Assembly: GCA_947476675.1 (NCBI GenBank)
Contig: CANJRL010000012.1
Span: 1 to 38,596, forward strand
Direction of reading: 5' to 3'
Origin: Phycisphaerales bacterium
GTDB lineage: Bacteria; Planctomycetota; Phycisphaerae; Phycisphaerales; UBA1924
DNA length: 38,596 bases
The notes beneath the pieces were generated by a model that was not told where the DNA came from, did no database searches, and saw only the letters and a program-made list of their open reading frames with translations. A program made the translations under genes and the position numbers. Each line of letters starts with the position of its first letter. The stretch's first letter is position 1. This document shows positions 37,889 to 38,596 of this stretch, in pieces.

Positions 37889-38596
37889 ATGACTCTTGAT
37901 CGCTCATGCGCTCTGGGACTCGTCATCCTTCTGTCCGGAACTGTCGCTCTGATGCTTGTGTGGCCAAGAGGCATTGGCTCTCAAGGCGTGCGAGCGGTTC
38001 CCGCGCCGGAGGCAGAACGAGAGGCTCTCCGCAGGGCGACTGTCGCCCGCGGGCAGCACGGCAGCGACCCCGGCACGTCCGGTGCTTCTGAAGCCGACGG
38101 ACAGAATGCCTCTGAGTCGGGCGCTTCCTCGGAGCGGACGCCCGCCCAGGCGTTGCGTGAATTGGTTCTATCGTCGCCTGTGGAGGGCCCGGCGGCCTCC
38201 GAACTGTCCGCCGACAAGCGCCAGCTTCTCGCGGACCTTTGCGTCGATCGGTACTCGGTGATGGTCTCTCCATCGTTCGAATCCGCTGTCGATCTGTTCG
38301 AGCGCCAGACCGGCTTGCCCCACCCGAGCCGCTCGAAACCAGAGGCCGAGCAAGAAAGTATGCGGTCGTTCTTCCGCATCGCTTCGACGCCATGGGCGAA
38401 AGGATCGCTCGACCCGGGCAAGGGGCGGATCGTGTGCCGCTATCTCTCCGGGCTGCTAGCCAAAGAACCAAAGGGAAACTCGATCTATGTTTCCAATGCC
38501 GCAGGCAAGTACGGCCCTCTGAAGGAGCCAGAGCGGCAGCGTTTTTCTGTGTACGACGTCTACCTGCCGTGGTCGATCGCCATGCGGACAAAGGAC
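37889..38596 (+). CDS. Membrane-anchored protein of unknown function (C-terminus beyond window)
   Basis: The frame from the ATG at 37889 is open to the window end, 236 codons. One N-terminal hydrophobic helix (CALGLVILLSGTVALMLVW, about residues 7-25) would anchor it. A low-complexity Ala/Ser/Glu/Gly linker follows to about residue 90. A folded-looking domain then begins near RELVLSSPVEG and contains LLADLCVDRYSVMVSPSFES, FRIASTPWAKGSLDPG and YDVYLPWSIAM. I recognise no family. It follows the cysteine-rich peptide by 14 nt with only a G-rich stretch as ribosome site, which suggests cotranslation. Two Cys are visible in the domain (in DLCVD and IVCRY). It may be an envelope partner of the peptide; this is inferred from position only. 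Confidence 0.7.
   Translation, partial: MTLDRSCALGLVILLSGTVALMLVWPRGIGSQGVRAVPAPEAEREALRRATVARGQHGSDPGTSGASEADGQNASESGASSERTPAQALRELVLSSPVEGPAASELSADKRQLLADLCVDRYSVMVSPSFESAVDLFERQTGLPHPSRSKPEAEQESMRSFFRIASTPWAKGSLDPGKGRIVCRYLSGLLAKEPKGNSIYVSNAAGKYGPLKEPERQRFSVYDVYLPWSIAMRTKD

Overview
The window is a high-GC bacterial chromosome segment, most likely from a planctomycete of the class Phycisphaerae. This is an inference from gene content: a squalene-hopene cyclase with an HpnB-like glycosyltransferase, a prepilin-like protein with an H-X9-DG motif, secreted proteins ending in single-calcium-loop dockerin-like tails, and tandem TPR/GT41 glycosyltransferases. No rRNA, tRNA, insertion sequence or CRISPR array was seen. 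I find 29 protein genes. Two run off the window: the squalene-hopene cyclase at the left edge and a membrane-anchored protein at the right edge.

Layout. 1-3362 (minus): hopanoid pair (hpnB-like, then shc). 3406-6965: nnr (plus), pdxH (minus), dnaB (plus) and a small pentapeptide-like protein. 6970-9309 (minus): tRNA-dihydrouridine synthase, then an H-X9-DG pilin-like protein. 9447-13676 (plus): compact operon exbB-exbD-exbD-lolC-lolD. 13660-14973 (minus): a beta-ketoacyl synthase whose 3' end overlaps that of lolD. 15129-20382 (minus): three tandem paralogous secreted proteins of unknown function, each with an N-terminal helical segment, a conserved His/Cys-containing core and a dockerin-like tail. 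20790-23333 (plus): clpC. 23417-28842 (plus): three tandem TPR-GT41 (SPINDLY/OGT-like) glycosyltransferases, then zwf at 28874-30469. 30836-33007 (plus): a large secreted orphan with a dockerin-like tail. 33058-33711 (minus): ribE. 33888-36799 (plus): a PQQ-type beta-propeller protein and purH. 37082-38596 (plus): an accessory cassette of a MauE/DoxX-like membrane protein, a small exported six-cysteine peptide and a membrane-anchored protein, preceded by a perfect 4 x 10-bp tandem repeat.

Expression signals fall into two visible groups. Many genes that head transcription units (nnr, exbB, ribE, purH, pdxH, hpnB, dus, lolC, the pilin-like gene, the first GT41 gene) have no Shine-Dalgarno sequence but carry a TANNNT box 6-10 nt before the start codon, the geometry expected for leaderless or nearly leaderless mRNA. 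Secreted-protein genes and genes inside operons instead have GGAG-type ribosome sites. Several of the secreted-protein genes also have recognisable -35/-10 pairs with 16-17 nt spacers. Strong intrinsic terminators follow the first and third secreted paralogs and clpC.

The least explained parts are the secreted paralog triplet (15129-20382), the GT41 triplet with diverged active-site motifs (23417-28842), and the redox-membrane-protein/cysteine-peptide cassette at the right end (37082-38596).
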